DNA of 43,282 nucleotides, from NCBI GenBank assembly GCA_946480695.1, contig CAMLKG010000036.1, positions 1-43,282 of the forward strand. Direction: 5' to 3'. Below are positions 35,565 to 43,088 of the stretch, piece by piece (position 1 is the first letter of the stretch; every line of letters starts with the position of its first letter). The notes beneath the pieces were generated by a model. It did no database searches, was not told the DNA's origin, and worked only from the letters and a program-made list of their open reading frames with translations. The stretch is from an uncultured Cellvibrio sp. (lineage in GTDB: Bacteria; Pseudomonadota; Gammaproteobacteria; Pseudomonadales; Cellvibrionaceae). Both the position numbers and the translations under genes were made by a program.

Positions 35565-37387
35565 TTATTAAAAAGCTAGAAGTAAAGGGCTCAGGAAAAG
35601 AGACAGCAACTGTTGAGTTTGAAGCTGGTCTGAACGTAATTGCTGGTGCTTCAGACACTGGCAAGTCATATATAACAAAGTGCTTTCAATTCATATTTGG
35701 ATCGGAGCAGCCTCCAAAGCCAATTGAGCAATCTAAGGGATACACGCATCTCGAAGTTACAATTGAGTTGAACGATGGAAAACAGGTTCTCTTGTCGAGA
35801 GAGCTTGCAGAGAGGGCAGATATTACCCTCACCGAGCTTGACAATGATAATATTGTGACCGTATTGAAGCCGAACCATAAAGGGAACCCAAACCTGTCCA
35901 GCTTTTTCCTAGATCAACTAGGGCTTGATAATAAAACATTGGTTATGGGCTTAGAAAGCATGCGACCATCCTCACTAACTTTGAGGATTTTCGAGAAAAT
36001 ATTGTTGGTTGACGAAGAGCGAATTATTTCGGAAAGCTCCCCATTCGGTAAAGGACAGAATACGGAAAAAACATTAGAAACGTCCTTTATTAAAACTTTG
36101 CTCACTGGTGAAGATGACGCATCAATATTGGCTTGTAGGGATGAGAGGGATTCCAAAGAAAAAATTGGCAGGAAGATTGAGGGTCTCCAAGAGTTTTTGG
36201 ATAGGTTCTTCCCTCAAGAAGAGGATAGAGAGAATACATTGGAGCAACTGGATACTGCTCTTGACCAGTTAGAGCGTGCGTACGAAGAAGCAGAAAGAGA
36301 ATTAAATGAGCTTGTTCAAGCTAATAATAATATTTTGAGAGAAAGAAATTCTGCCAAGCAGCAGGTTATGGGTATCTACGAGAGGCTCGCCGACGATAAA
36401 GCGCTTTATCAAAGATTTGGAATGCTGGAAAAAAAATACCTGTCGGATCGAGAACGGCTTGAGGCTAATTCCGAAGCGGTTATTTATATGGAGCATCAAC
36501 GTTTAGTAAGCTGCCCACTTTGTGGTAGCGAAATTATCGAACAGGATGATGTTGATGTAGGCACAATTGTGCAAGCTAACATCGCTGAGATAAAAAAGAT
36601 TGATGTTCATCTCAACGACTTAAACTCTACCCAGGAGTCTGTACAGTCTGCTCTCGATGCAAACGGGAATAAATTGGTAGTAATGGAGGGGGAGGTTGAA
36701 CGGCTGGATGAACTTTTAGCCCAGAATATCGTAGGCAAGCTCAATGAGAACCGCGCTGTACTAAAACAGCTTGATTTGGCTCGTTCCAAATTTAGAAAAG
36801 AGCGGGATCAGGAAAAGAAGCGTCAGGAAATATTTGAGGAAATTGGAAAGCTACAAGTAGAGCACGATAAAATCTCAGATAGTTATGAATTTCCCGACTT
36901 CTCAAAGCAGGCAGTTGAGCTGGGCAATGAAATATCTGAAATATTGAAACGATGGGACTTTCCGAATGGTGATAAAGCTGTTTTCGATATAGCAGCTAGG
37001 GATATTGTGATCAATGGTAAGCCTAGAAGTCATTATGGTAAAGGGTACCGTGCAATTTGTTTTTCTTCAATTCTGCTCGGTTTGATGGAATATTTATTTC
37101 CAAAGGGACGTCATCCTGGTTTTGTAATTTTAGACTCACCTTTAACGACCTATAAAAAACAAGACGAGAGCCAAGTAGCATCAAATAATGAAGTGTTTCT
37201 CGCAAATAATTTGATCTACGCATTTTACCGTGATTTATGTGATTACTATTCTGGCAAACAGATAATCGTCTTGGACAACCAAGAGCCTGATGAGGATTTA
37301 TATGAATCCATGAATTATATTCATTTTTCCGGCAACGATAGTGTTGGGAGATATGGTTTTTTCCCTTTACTGCAATCTAGCAAATAG
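35561..37387 (+). CDS. ABC-3C system SMC/RecN-like ATPase
   Basis: 608 aa. Walker A in GASDTGKS (K35) right after the N-terminal strands, a long coiled coil (about 200-450) interrupted by a zinc hook CPLC (318-321), and a C-terminal half with Walker B FVILDSPL (D525). The ABC signature is not canonical; the equivalent stretch is probably KGYRAICFSSILLGL. This is the DUF3732-like ATPase type that accompanies ABC-3C middle components and effectors. It likely senses nucleic-acid structure or invading DNA and licenses the nuclease; this is inference from related systems. Confidence 0.8.
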   Translation: MIIKKLEVKGSGKETATVEFEAGLNVIAGASDTGKSYITKCFQFIFGSEQPPKPIEQSKGYTHLEVTIELNDGKQVLLSRELAERADITLTELDNDNIVTVLKPNHKGNPNLSSFFLDQLGLDNKTLVMGLESMRPSSLTLRIFEKILLVDEERIISESSPFGKGQNTEKTLETSFIKTLLTGEDDASILACRDERDSKEKIGRKIEGLQEFLDRFFPQEEDRENTLEQLDTALDQLERAYEEAERELNELVQANNNILRERNSAKQQVMGIYERLADDKALYQRFGMLEKKYLSDRERLEANSEAVIYMEHQRLVSCPLCGSEIIEQDDVDVGTIVQANIAEIKKIDVHLNDLNSTQESVQSALDANGNKLVVMEGEVERLDELLAQNIVGKLNENRAVLKQLDLARSKFRKERDQEKKRQEIFEEIGKLQVEHDKISDSYEFPDFSKQAVELGNEISEILKRWDFPNGDKAVFDIAARDIVINGKPRSHYGKGYRAICFSSILLGLMEYLFPKGRHPGFVILDSPLTTYKKQDESQVASNNEVFLANNLIYAFYRDLCDYYSGKQIIVLDNQEPDEDLYESMNYIHFSGNDSVGRYGFFPLLQSSK

Positions 37388-37421
37388 AAATGGTTGAAGG
37401 AGGATTTAGTTTGTCTAACTC

Positions 37422-37443
37422 AGTGTCCGCAATTGGCCGTTAT
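37422..37443 (+). repeat. Short dispersed repeat, copy A
   Basis: AGTGTCCGCAATTGGCCGTT, 35 bp after the ABC-3C ATPase stop. Copies B and C stand after the next two genes. Core consensus TGTCYGCNNTTGGCCGTT. Confidence 0.65.
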
Positions 37444-37507
37444 TGACTTTATTCCTTTAACTGGAATATCGTAGCTCTACCCAGTTATAGGCCCGTTTCG
37501 ACTCGAA

Positions 37508-37627
37508 CGCGTGCTTGGTACACGTCAAACCGTGGCGCTGATTGATCGAATCATCAGCGTACCGAACGACCCCATGAGGGGCGGTCGGCTCACATATGAG
37601 CCTGCGCCCCCGCAAGTACCGCAGGCT
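37508..37627 (+). ncRNA. Structured leader upstream of the HNH gene (candidate cis-RNA)
   Basis: Successive hairpins: CGTG/CACG (37510-37524), CGCTGAT/ATCAGCG (37536-37559), CCCC/GGGG with loop ATGA (37570-37581), GGCTCA/TGAGCC (37587-37602) and AGCCTGCG/CGCAGGCT (37599-37627). The last two share the AGCC at 37599-37602, so they exclude each other, as in a switch or attenuator. The ribosome-binding site TTAGGAG starts four bases later. No Rfam family recognised by eye; it could be a regulatory leader or an RNA working with the HNH protein. Confidence 0.45.
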
Positions 37628-37643
37628 GATTTAGGAGCCTATT

Positions 37644-37955
37644 ATGCGGTCAGATAAAATTATTCACTTACGTCGAATTGCTGCAAGAAAACAAGCGCAG
37701 CATTGTTATTACTGTAATTGCATTATGTCACGGCACTACCCACAACTAAGTTGCACAGCTGAACATTTAATTCCTCGCTCAAATAACGGAAAAGACACTA
37801 GATCCAATATTGTTGCAGCATGTAAATTCTGTAATTGGATGCGGCATCGGCAATACTCCGGCGTTTCCCCATCAGATTATGTACAAATTGTTAGGAAACT
37901 GGTTGGCTCAAAAATGTGGCATCAACACCATTCTGCATGGTCTAGTCTTGCGTAA
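37644..37955 (+). CDS. Small HNH endonuclease
   Basis: 103 aa. Zinc-binding CYYC near the N-terminus and CKFC downstream frame the HNH core TAEHLIPRSNNGKDTRSNIVAACKFCNWMRH: His in AEHL, Asn in SNIV and the C-x2-C-N closing knuckle. This is a complete single-domain HNH protein of the type found singly in bacterial and phage genomes. ATG 37644 with TTAGGAG at 37631-37637. Preceded by a heavily structured leader and flanked by repeat copies A and B. Whether it serves defence, recombination or homing is not visible. Confidence 0.82.
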   Translation: MRSDKIIHLRRIAARKQAQHCYYCNCIMSRHYPQLSCTAEHLIPRSNNGKDTRSNIVAACKFCNWMRHRQYSGVSPSDYVQIVRKLVGSKMWHQHHSAWSSLA

Positions 37956-38011
37956 AAGGTGGAGATTTAAACGTATTTACTTTGATTTCTGAATGCTAAT
38001 TATTTACTGGC

Positions 38012-38032
38012 AGTGTCTGCAATTGGCCGTTT
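38012..38032 (+). repeat. Short dispersed repeat, copy B
   Basis: AGTGTCTGCAATTGGCCGTT, 56 bp after the HNH stop; one mismatch to copy A over 20 bp. Confidence 0.65.
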
Positions 38033-38123
38033 GGTGCAATCTAGCTTTTTTGTACAAAAGTGTTCCGTAATTCCAAATCTTAAAAACCGCTACTAAAATC
38101 AGCGACTGTAAAAAAAGGAAGCC

Positions 38124-38666
38124 ATGAACTACGCACGATATGAAGAATGGGTAACAAGAAGTTTTCGCTGGATTCGAGCGGATAAAGATTCTGGGCTTCC
38201 TCATCACATTCAAATGCTGGGAATTGTTGATGCAGAGTTAAGGGGGGTTAGGTATCCGGATATTTTTAATGAAGAAAATAATCCAATTGAGGATGAGTAT
38301 GGAATTTTGAAGTTGGAGAGGTTTCAAATAAATGCCCACCTTTGGGTTTTAGGTGCATATGAACTTGTTAGAATGATTTCTCAAAGAGTTAGAGAGAATC
38401 CCGAGCTAGCTAGTGATGCATCTATTCTTGAAATACAAGAAACTAAAAAGCTATTTGAGCGGGTAAGGGTCCCTCTTGCCAAGCTTGAACCAAGTAAGCG
38501 TCACGAAAAAACAGATTACGAAGTGGCCTTTGCTGGAATTGGACCGGAAGGACTCGGCTGGAAAATAAATGAAGATCTTATAATCTATCAGGAGGAACTC
38601 TCTGATCGTTTATTCGCAATGTTCAGTGCTCTATGGCCAAGGGTATATCCAGATCCACAAGGTTAA
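38124..38666 (+). CDS. Hypothetical protein, 180 aa
   Basis: I do not recognise this protein. A clear AAGGAAG precedes ATG 38124. The product is soluble and mostly helical; a central helix FQINAHLWVLGAYELVRMISQRVRENPEL and GPEGLGWKINEDLIIYQEELSDRLFAMFSAL near the end suggest a helical bundle. No signal peptide, membrane segment or catalytic motif. It stands alone between the HNH gene and the hxs operon, with repeat copies B and C on either side. Confidence 0.6.
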   Translation: MNYARYEEWVTRSFRWIRADKDSGLPHHIQMLGIVDAELRGVRYPDIFNEENNPIEDEYGILKLERFQINAHLWVLGAYELVRMISQRVRENPELASDASILEIQETKKLFERVRVPLAKLEPSKRHEKTDYEVAFAGIGPEGLGWKINEDLIIYQEELSDRLFAMFSALWPRVYPDPQG

Positions 38667-38686
38667 TGTCTGCTCTTGGCCGTTAT
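38665..38686 (+). repeat. Short dispersed repeat, copy C
   Basis: AATGTCTGCTCTTGGCCGTT begins at the stop codon of the 180-aa gene. A degenerate relative, GGCATTTGGCCGT, lies at 42791-42803 near the attC-like site. Confidence 0.6.
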
Positions 38687-38695
38687 GCGATGTAA

Positions 38696-38722
38696 TTGAC
38701 GCAAAATAGCTTTCAATATATT
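38696..38722 (+). promoter_or_regulatory. Candidate promoter of the hxs operon
   Basis: TTGACG (38696-38701) and TATATT (38717-38722) with a 15-bp spacer, 44 bp before hxsD. The spacer is short, so the match is only fair. Confidence 0.3.
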
Positions 38723-38765
38723 GAAGTGACTCAGTGGTGCCAAACGCGGAACTTGGATTTTCTTG

Positions 38766-39044
38766 ATGATGATAATAAAGCTGCCAAAATCCCAATATAG
38801 TGAAATAGTGGTCAGAAAATCACTATATTGGATTGATCCCAATGAACTGTGGACACTTACTGCCGAAGAAGGAGAATGGGCGATTTCGGTGAAAGCCCCA
38901 TCGAAAGACTTTGAATCCCTCCTCCATCACCACCTTAATGACTTCTTGCTGCGAGAGCGACTTGATGCTCAAACACAAATCTTGCGTCATGCCATGATTT
39001 CAGCATCCTTACAGGCGGTAATGCGCAATGTCAGCAAATCTTGA
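38766..39044 (+). CDS. hxsD: His-Xaa-Ser system protein HxsD
   Basis: 92 aa, first gene of a four-gene His-Xaa-Ser operon. Short soluble protein with the family pattern YSEIVVRKSLYWIDPNELWTLTAEEGEWAISV and a helical C-terminus FLLRERLDAQTQILRHAMISASLQAVM. In related systems HxsD accompanies the two radical-SAM enzymes and may present the substrate, but its function is unproven. Start: ATG 38766 or 38769. It overlaps hxsB by 17 bp. Confidence 0.8.
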   Translation: MMIIKLPKSQYSEIVVRKSLYWIDPNELWTLTAEEGEWAISVKAPSKDFESLLHHHLNDFLLRERLDAQTQILRHAMISASLQAVMRNVSKS

Positions 39045-40452
39045 GCTGCTCCCCTTTAATTTTAGGCAGATTTCAGGACAGGAAAAGTACTTGTTAACGG
39101 GGCCGTCCGGAGAATTTGCTTTGCTTGAATCCCGTAATCAGTTGGAGTCTATCGTTGAGCGTAAGTTTGACAATATTGATGATGACTTGATTGAGACGCT
39201 AATAGCGAAAAACCTTGTTTCAGAACAAGAAGAGACTAATTTGAGGACCAGGATTGTTGCCTCTCAGATGGCCACCAATCTTTCAAAATCCGTGAGTAAG
39301 CCATCGTTATTCATGATTATCCCATCGCTACGGTGTGACCATGACTGCCAGTACTGTCAGGTCAGCAGAGTGCCAAAGGATAGGACCGGATTTGATTTGG
39401 ATACCCAGCATGTCGAGGGGATTCTTAGGGTTATTTCCTCTGTAGGGAGTGACCGCTTAAAAATTGAGTTTCAGGGTGGCGAGCCATTATTAGCCTTCAG
39501 CTTTATTCAGCAGTTTTACGAGTGTGCAGAGAAAATACTGCATGATATTGATGTTAGTTATGTTATTTGCACCGCTGGAGGCCCATTAAATGACGAAATC
39601 ATTGACTGGGCGCAAAACAAGCGAGTTGATTTTTCTATCTCTTTGGATGGACCAGAACACGTCCACAACCAGAACCGTCCTTCCCGGTATTTTAATGCCC
39701 ATAAAGTGACTATTAACTCGGTCAACAGTGTACGGGACAATCTTGGGTTTCATCGCGTCAATTGCTTGACCACCATTTCCCGGCATTCATTGGATTACCC
39801 TAAAGAAATAGTCGATAGCTACTTTGAGGCAAATTTTCCAGGGGTGTTTCTTCGCCCACTAAGTCCCTTCGGGTTTGCTGCCGCAACCCATCATCGTATT
39901 GGTTACGATGTTGATGAATACATGGCCTTCTATAAAGCAGCACTTAGCCACATTATTGACCTCAATAATGATCGGGTATTTATCGAGGACACCGCGTTAA
40001 TTCACTTGCGCCGCATCTTACAGCCTGATTCTACAAGTTACATTGATCTTCAAAGCCCTGCTGGCTATATATTTGGCGCACTTGTATTTAACTATGATGG
40101 AAACATTTTTGGTTCTGATGAGGCAAGGATGTTATGGCAGTCTACGCGGGCAAATGAGCTTGTTCTTGGAACTGTTAATGATGACCCAAGTACATTGGTG
40201 GCCGGTGAACCAGCAAAGAAACTGCTTACCGCATCGTTCACTTGGGCTAATCCAGGTTGTGAGGATTGTGCTTATCAACCCTATTGTGGATCTGACCCTC
40301 TTCATCATTTAGCGACACAGGGTGATCTTATTGGGAACAAAGCATCCTCTTTCTTTTGCCGTTACCAAATGGCCATGTTTGACTTGCTGTTTACACTGTG
40401 GGAGACCGACCAACAGGCTAGGAGGGTGTTTCAATCATGGTTAGCCCGTTAA
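39028..40452 (+). CDS. hxsB: His-Xaa-Ser system radical SAM maturase HxsB
   Basis: 474 aa. Radical-SAM cluster motif C103-x3-C107-x2-C110 (RCDHDCQYC), followed by FQGGEPLL (SAM binding) and a C-terminal SPASM-like region with GCEDCAYQPYCG and a final FFCRY, which may bind extra iron-sulfur clusters as in peptide-modifying maturases. The N-terminus ELLPFNFRQISGQEKYLLTGPSGEF is typical of HxsB. Overlaps hxsD at the start and hxsC by 16 bp at the end. Predicted to modify the HxsA repeat peptide; the chemistry is unknown. Confidence 0.88.
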   Translation: MSANLELLPFNFRQISGQEKYLLTGPSGEFALLESRNQLESIVERKFDNIDDDLIETLIAKNLVSEQEETNLRTRIVASQMATNLSKSVSKPSLFMIIPSLRCDHDCQYCQVSRVPKDRTGFDLDTQHVEGILRVISSVGSDRLKIEFQGGEPLLAFSFIQQFYECAEKILHDIDVSYVICTAGGPLNDEIIDWAQNKRVDFSISLDGPEHVHNQNRPSRYFNAHKVTINSVNSVRDNLGFHRVNCLTTISRHSLDYPKEIVDSYFEANFPGVFLRPLSPFGFAAATHHRIGYDVDEYMAFYKAALSHIIDLNNDRVFIEDTALIHLRRILQPDSTSYIDLQSPAGYIFGALVFNYDGNIFGSDEARMLWQSTRANELVLGTVNDDPSTLVAGEPAKKLLTASFTWANPGCEDCAYQPYCGSDPLHHLATQGDLIGNKASSFFCRYQMAMFDLLFTLWETDQQARRVFQSWLAR

Positions 40453-41555
40453 GAGTTAGCAAGCTTCGCTACGAGGGTAGTATTCCTGGGGGGCTATACA
40501 TTGTCGGCAATTCTTCTGTAAAAAACGAAGATGTCCCCCATCTGCCGACCATAGGCTCAAATAACCCAATTTCGGGAACAATAAACCTTGAACTCGGCAA
40601 TGACCTGAACTGCCCAGAACTTTTTAGCTCTTATGATCAAGGCGATATCATATGGGTTGATAGTCGCCAAAAATTACTTCGGAGTATTTTGTCCGGCAGA
40701 GCCAACTCCAATACCCTGCTGGTTACAGAGCAGTGCGATAACCGTTGCTCATTTTGCTCCCAGCCACCCAAAGATCTTCCTGATGCCGAGCTATACCGCC
40801 GAGCAACATTGGCGCTGCTGAATTATGAAACTGATGGTTTCATTGGTATATCCGGGGGTGAGCCAACCCTCAACCGCCAAGCATTCCTTTCAATGATGCG
40901 TATTCTTCAAAGCAGTGGTAGTCAAACAAAACTCCATGTTTTAACCAATGGACGCAGTTTTTCTGACGAGACTTTCTTAAATCAACTTAATGAACAGCTT
41001 GTTGGTAGGGATGTGATTTGGGGAATCCCGGTTTATGGCCACAAAAGCCAGCTGCACGACACCCTGGTTCGCGCTAAAGGGGCCTTTCAGGAAACAATAA
41101 GCGGCTTGATTAATTTGTCGTCCATTGGGCAATCCATTGAATTGCGAGTTATTCCGGTGCAGGAGAACCTAAATCACCTTGGCCACCTTATTAAGTTCAT
41201 TAGCTCATCCCTGTCTTTTGTGTCCGTTATCTCTGTAATGAATCTTGAGCCGAAGGGTTGGGCCAGAAACAATTACGATCAACTGGTCACTAGTGTAAGG
41301 GAACAGGCGCGATGGTTATCCCTGATGATTGATGTTGCTAACACCCGAGGCATTGCGATTCGCCTTTTTAATTACCCGCTTTGTCTCCTGCCGGAGGAAA
41401 TTCGACCCTATGCTTACCAGTCTATTTCCGATTGGAAGAATTATTATCCAGAAAAATGCACAGGTTGTGATTTGATTAAAAACTGCGGAGGTTTTTTTAC
41501 CTCCGCCATAGGAAATTTTATTGAAGAAGTGGAGCCAGTGATATGGAAAAATTAA
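40437..41555 (+). CDS. hxsC: His-Xaa-Ser system radical SAM maturase HxsC
   Basis: 372 aa with a second radical-SAM motif C100-x3-C104-x2-C107 (QCDNRCSFC), then GISGGEPTLN, and a C-terminal cysteine group (KCTGCDLIKNCGGFF). It differs clearly from HxsB, so the operon has two separate radical-SAM enzymes, as in all His-Xaa-Ser systems. ATG 40437 overlaps hxsB; its end overlaps hxsA by 13 bp. Confidence 0.88.
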   Translation: MVSPLRVSKLRYEGSIPGGLYIVGNSSVKNEDVPHLPTIGSNNPISGTINLELGNDLNCPELFSSYDQGDIIWVDSRQKLLRSILSGRANSNTLLVTEQCDNRCSFCSQPPKDLPDAELYRRATLALLNYETDGFIGISGGEPTLNRQAFLSMMRILQSSGSQTKLHVLTNGRSFSDETFLNQLNEQLVGRDVIWGIPVYGHKSQLHDTLVRAKGAFQETISGLINLSSIGQSIELRVIPVQENLNHLGHLIKFISSSLSFVSVISVMNLEPKGWARNNYDQLVTSVREQARWLSLMIDVANTRGIAIRLFNYPLCLLPEEIRPYAYQSISDWKNYYPEKCTGCDLIKNCGGFFTSAIGNFIEEVEPVIWKN

Positions 41556-42109
41556 AAACCAGTATGAAGCGTCTAGCTGCTTTAATCTCTGCGTCACTCG
41601 CAAGTGATATGGCACATGCATCGTTTGAACACGAGTTCGTATTTTCAGATAGCAGCAAGCATTTTATTAAGGCAAATGTATTAAATACATCACTGCCTTC
41701 TGACTTAATTGCACATCGAAGCCACCGATCTCACTCATCACATCGCTCTCATAGCTCACACAGATCGTCATCTGGTGGATATGGATCATATAGCTATCCA
41801 CAGACTCCTGCCCCAACAACTACAACGAGGCAAGCCACCAGTAATCAGGGGGCAGCCGCCTCTGACAACACTGCGAATAATTCAAAAACCATATCCAATG
41901 ACGCACTCAAAAACACCATCATGAATGTGCAGTTAGCATTGACATATGCAGGGTATTACAAGGGGAATGTGGATGGACTGATGGGGCCTATGACGCGGTC
42001 GTCAATTGAATCCTATCGCAAGGACAAATCATTGACGAAGGGCAATCTTATTGATGCTGAACTTTTAAATTCATTAGGCATCATGTATTCGAGCGCGAAT
42101 ACCCAGTGA
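41543..42109 (+). CDS. hxsA: His-Xaa-Ser repeat protein HxsA
   Basis: 188 aa, the likely modified product of the system. An N-terminal export-like segment (KRLAALISASLASDMAHAS), then six consecutive His-Xaa-Ser triplets at about residues 58-75 (Xaa alternating Arg and Ser), a Gly/Tyr/Thr-rich linker, and a C-terminal peptidoglycan-binding-like domain (about 126-185; ALTYAGYYKGNVDGLMGPMTRSSIESYR). This suggests an envelope-located protein anchored to the wall with a modified His/Ser tract. Last gene of the operon, before a strong terminator. Confidence 0.87.
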   Translation: MEKLKTSMKRLAALISASLASDMAHASFEHEFVFSDSSKHFIKANVLNTSLPSDLIAHRSHRSHSSHRSHSSHRSSSGGYGSYSYPQTPAPTTTTRQATSNQGAAASDNTANNSKTISNDALKNTIMNVQLALTYAGYYKGNVDGLMGPMTRSSIESYRKDKSLTKGNLIDAELLNSLGIMYSSANTQ

Positions 42110-42166
42110 AAATCGCACTCGCTGTCTTTGAAAGATGACTGCAACAGTGGACAATTCGACAATTGG

Positions 42167-42195
42167 TACCCATCCTTCTTAGGGTGGGTATTTTT
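42167..42195 (+). terminator. Intrinsic terminator of the hxs operon
   Basis: TACCCATCCT (42167-42176), loop TCTT, AGGGTGGGTA (42181-42190), then TTTTT: a 10-bp stem with one G-U pair and a U tract, 58 bp after hxsA. Confidence 0.88.
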
Positions 42196-42246
42196 ATTCA
42201 TATTTTTCGAATTAATCCAACGATGGATTTTATCTGGAGTGATGTA

Positions 42247-42513
42247 GTGATTTACAGGTTTATAGGAATAGCATTAGTAATTTTTTTATCTTCAGTATTT
42301 GGTCATGGAGGTGGTCTTGATAAAAATGGAGGACATCATGATCGAAAAAATGGCGGATACCATTGTCATCGTGAGCCCTGTTTTAGCACTCAGCGCAATA
42401 CTGATTCGGCATTGAATGAAGCAGTCAGCGAAAATCGTCAATTTTCTTATGTTTACCGCCGCGAAGACTGGAAGCACTGGTCCGATTTCGATGGCGATTG
42501 CATGAAAATGTAA
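42247..42513 (+). pseudogene. Truncated secreted YHYH-type protein with start of a GmrSD/HNH-like nuclease domain
   Basis: From GTG 42247, with GGAG at 42236-42239, the 88-aa product has a signal peptide (MIYRFIGIALVIFLSSVFG), the His-rich YHYH-like motif HGGGLDKNGGHHDRKNGGYHCHR, and then FSYVYRREDWKHWSDFDGDC. That last segment matches the opening of the secreted HNH (GmrSD C-terminal/DUF1524-like) nuclease domain, which normally continues for over 100 residues; here a stop follows four codons later. An IS remnant begins just downstream, so the gene was probably cut by that element. The truncation call is inference from family length. Confidence 0.6.
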
Positions 42514-42584
42514 CCATCCCCTAAAATCGAGGCATTCATAAATAGAGTTCTCCGGCTTACACTGTCCCAAACGGAGAGCACCTT

Positions 42585-42674
42585 ATGAAAAAGTCACGTT
42601 TCACAGAAACCCAGATCGTCAAAACCTTGAAAGAAGTTGAAATTGATCGGTTGATAAAAAAGTCAAAGATTTGA
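42585..42674 (+). pseudogene. IS3-family transposase OrfA remnant
   Basis: ATG 42585 opens MKKSRFTETQIVKTLKEVE, the conserved beginning of IS3-family (IS407/IS51-like) OrfA, with GGAGAG before it. After 19 residues the match is lost and a stop comes at 42672-42674 (29 codons). The flanking DNA at about 42545-42584 probably represents the IS left end. The rest of the element, including OrfB, is absent. Dead. Confidence 0.75.
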
Positions 42675-42874
42675 CGTTACGTTCATTGAAATGGACAAAA
42701 AGCATTATAAAGAATACCTTGGCTGGGGGGCTTTGGCTTTACCAGGGCAATAAATTTAAAACTTATCAACTGATTTGGCCTACCACAGCCGGCATTTGGC
42801 CGTGGAGCGAAAACAAATCAGAATATTATGGTTGAGCGCAGCCAATTCTCAATTCATCGGGTGTGCTTGAAAAA

Positions 42875-43007
42875 ATTTAACAGGACACTCCAGCATCGCG
42901 CACTTCGTGCGCTTCACAGTTTGCAAGTCGATTTTTTGTGATTTTGCTGTGCAAAAGTATTTCACAGAGAACCAACTTACAAACTGCTGCTGAGCTTGGC
43001 GTTAGGT
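42875..43007 (+). other. Integron attC-like recombination site
   Basis: Inverse core ATTTAAC (42875-42881, RYYYAAC) and core GTTAGGT (43001-43007, GTTRRRY) bound 133 nt that can fold into one long arm: TCCAGC near the left end with GCTTGG near the right, CAGTTTGCAAGT (42917-42928) with ACTTACAAACTG (42975-42986), TGTGA/TCACA (42937-42966) and TTTTGC/GCAAAA around loop TGT. An extra hairpin GCGCAC/GTGCGC (42898-42912) interrupts the left arm. No integrase gene or second clear attC is visible, so this may be an isolated site or the edge of a cassette array. Confidence 0.55.
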
Positions 43008-43088
43008 AAAATATGCTAAATAAAGAAGAAAAAATCATCGCAAAGGTGTTTTCCACCGCCATACTTGATAACGTGATGATGATATTAC

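Noticed and set aside
37644..37955. HNH gene as an IscB/OMEGA-type nuclease with guide RNA
   Set aside because: The protein is only 103 aa, without RuvC or PLMP domains; only the structured leader is kept as an observation.
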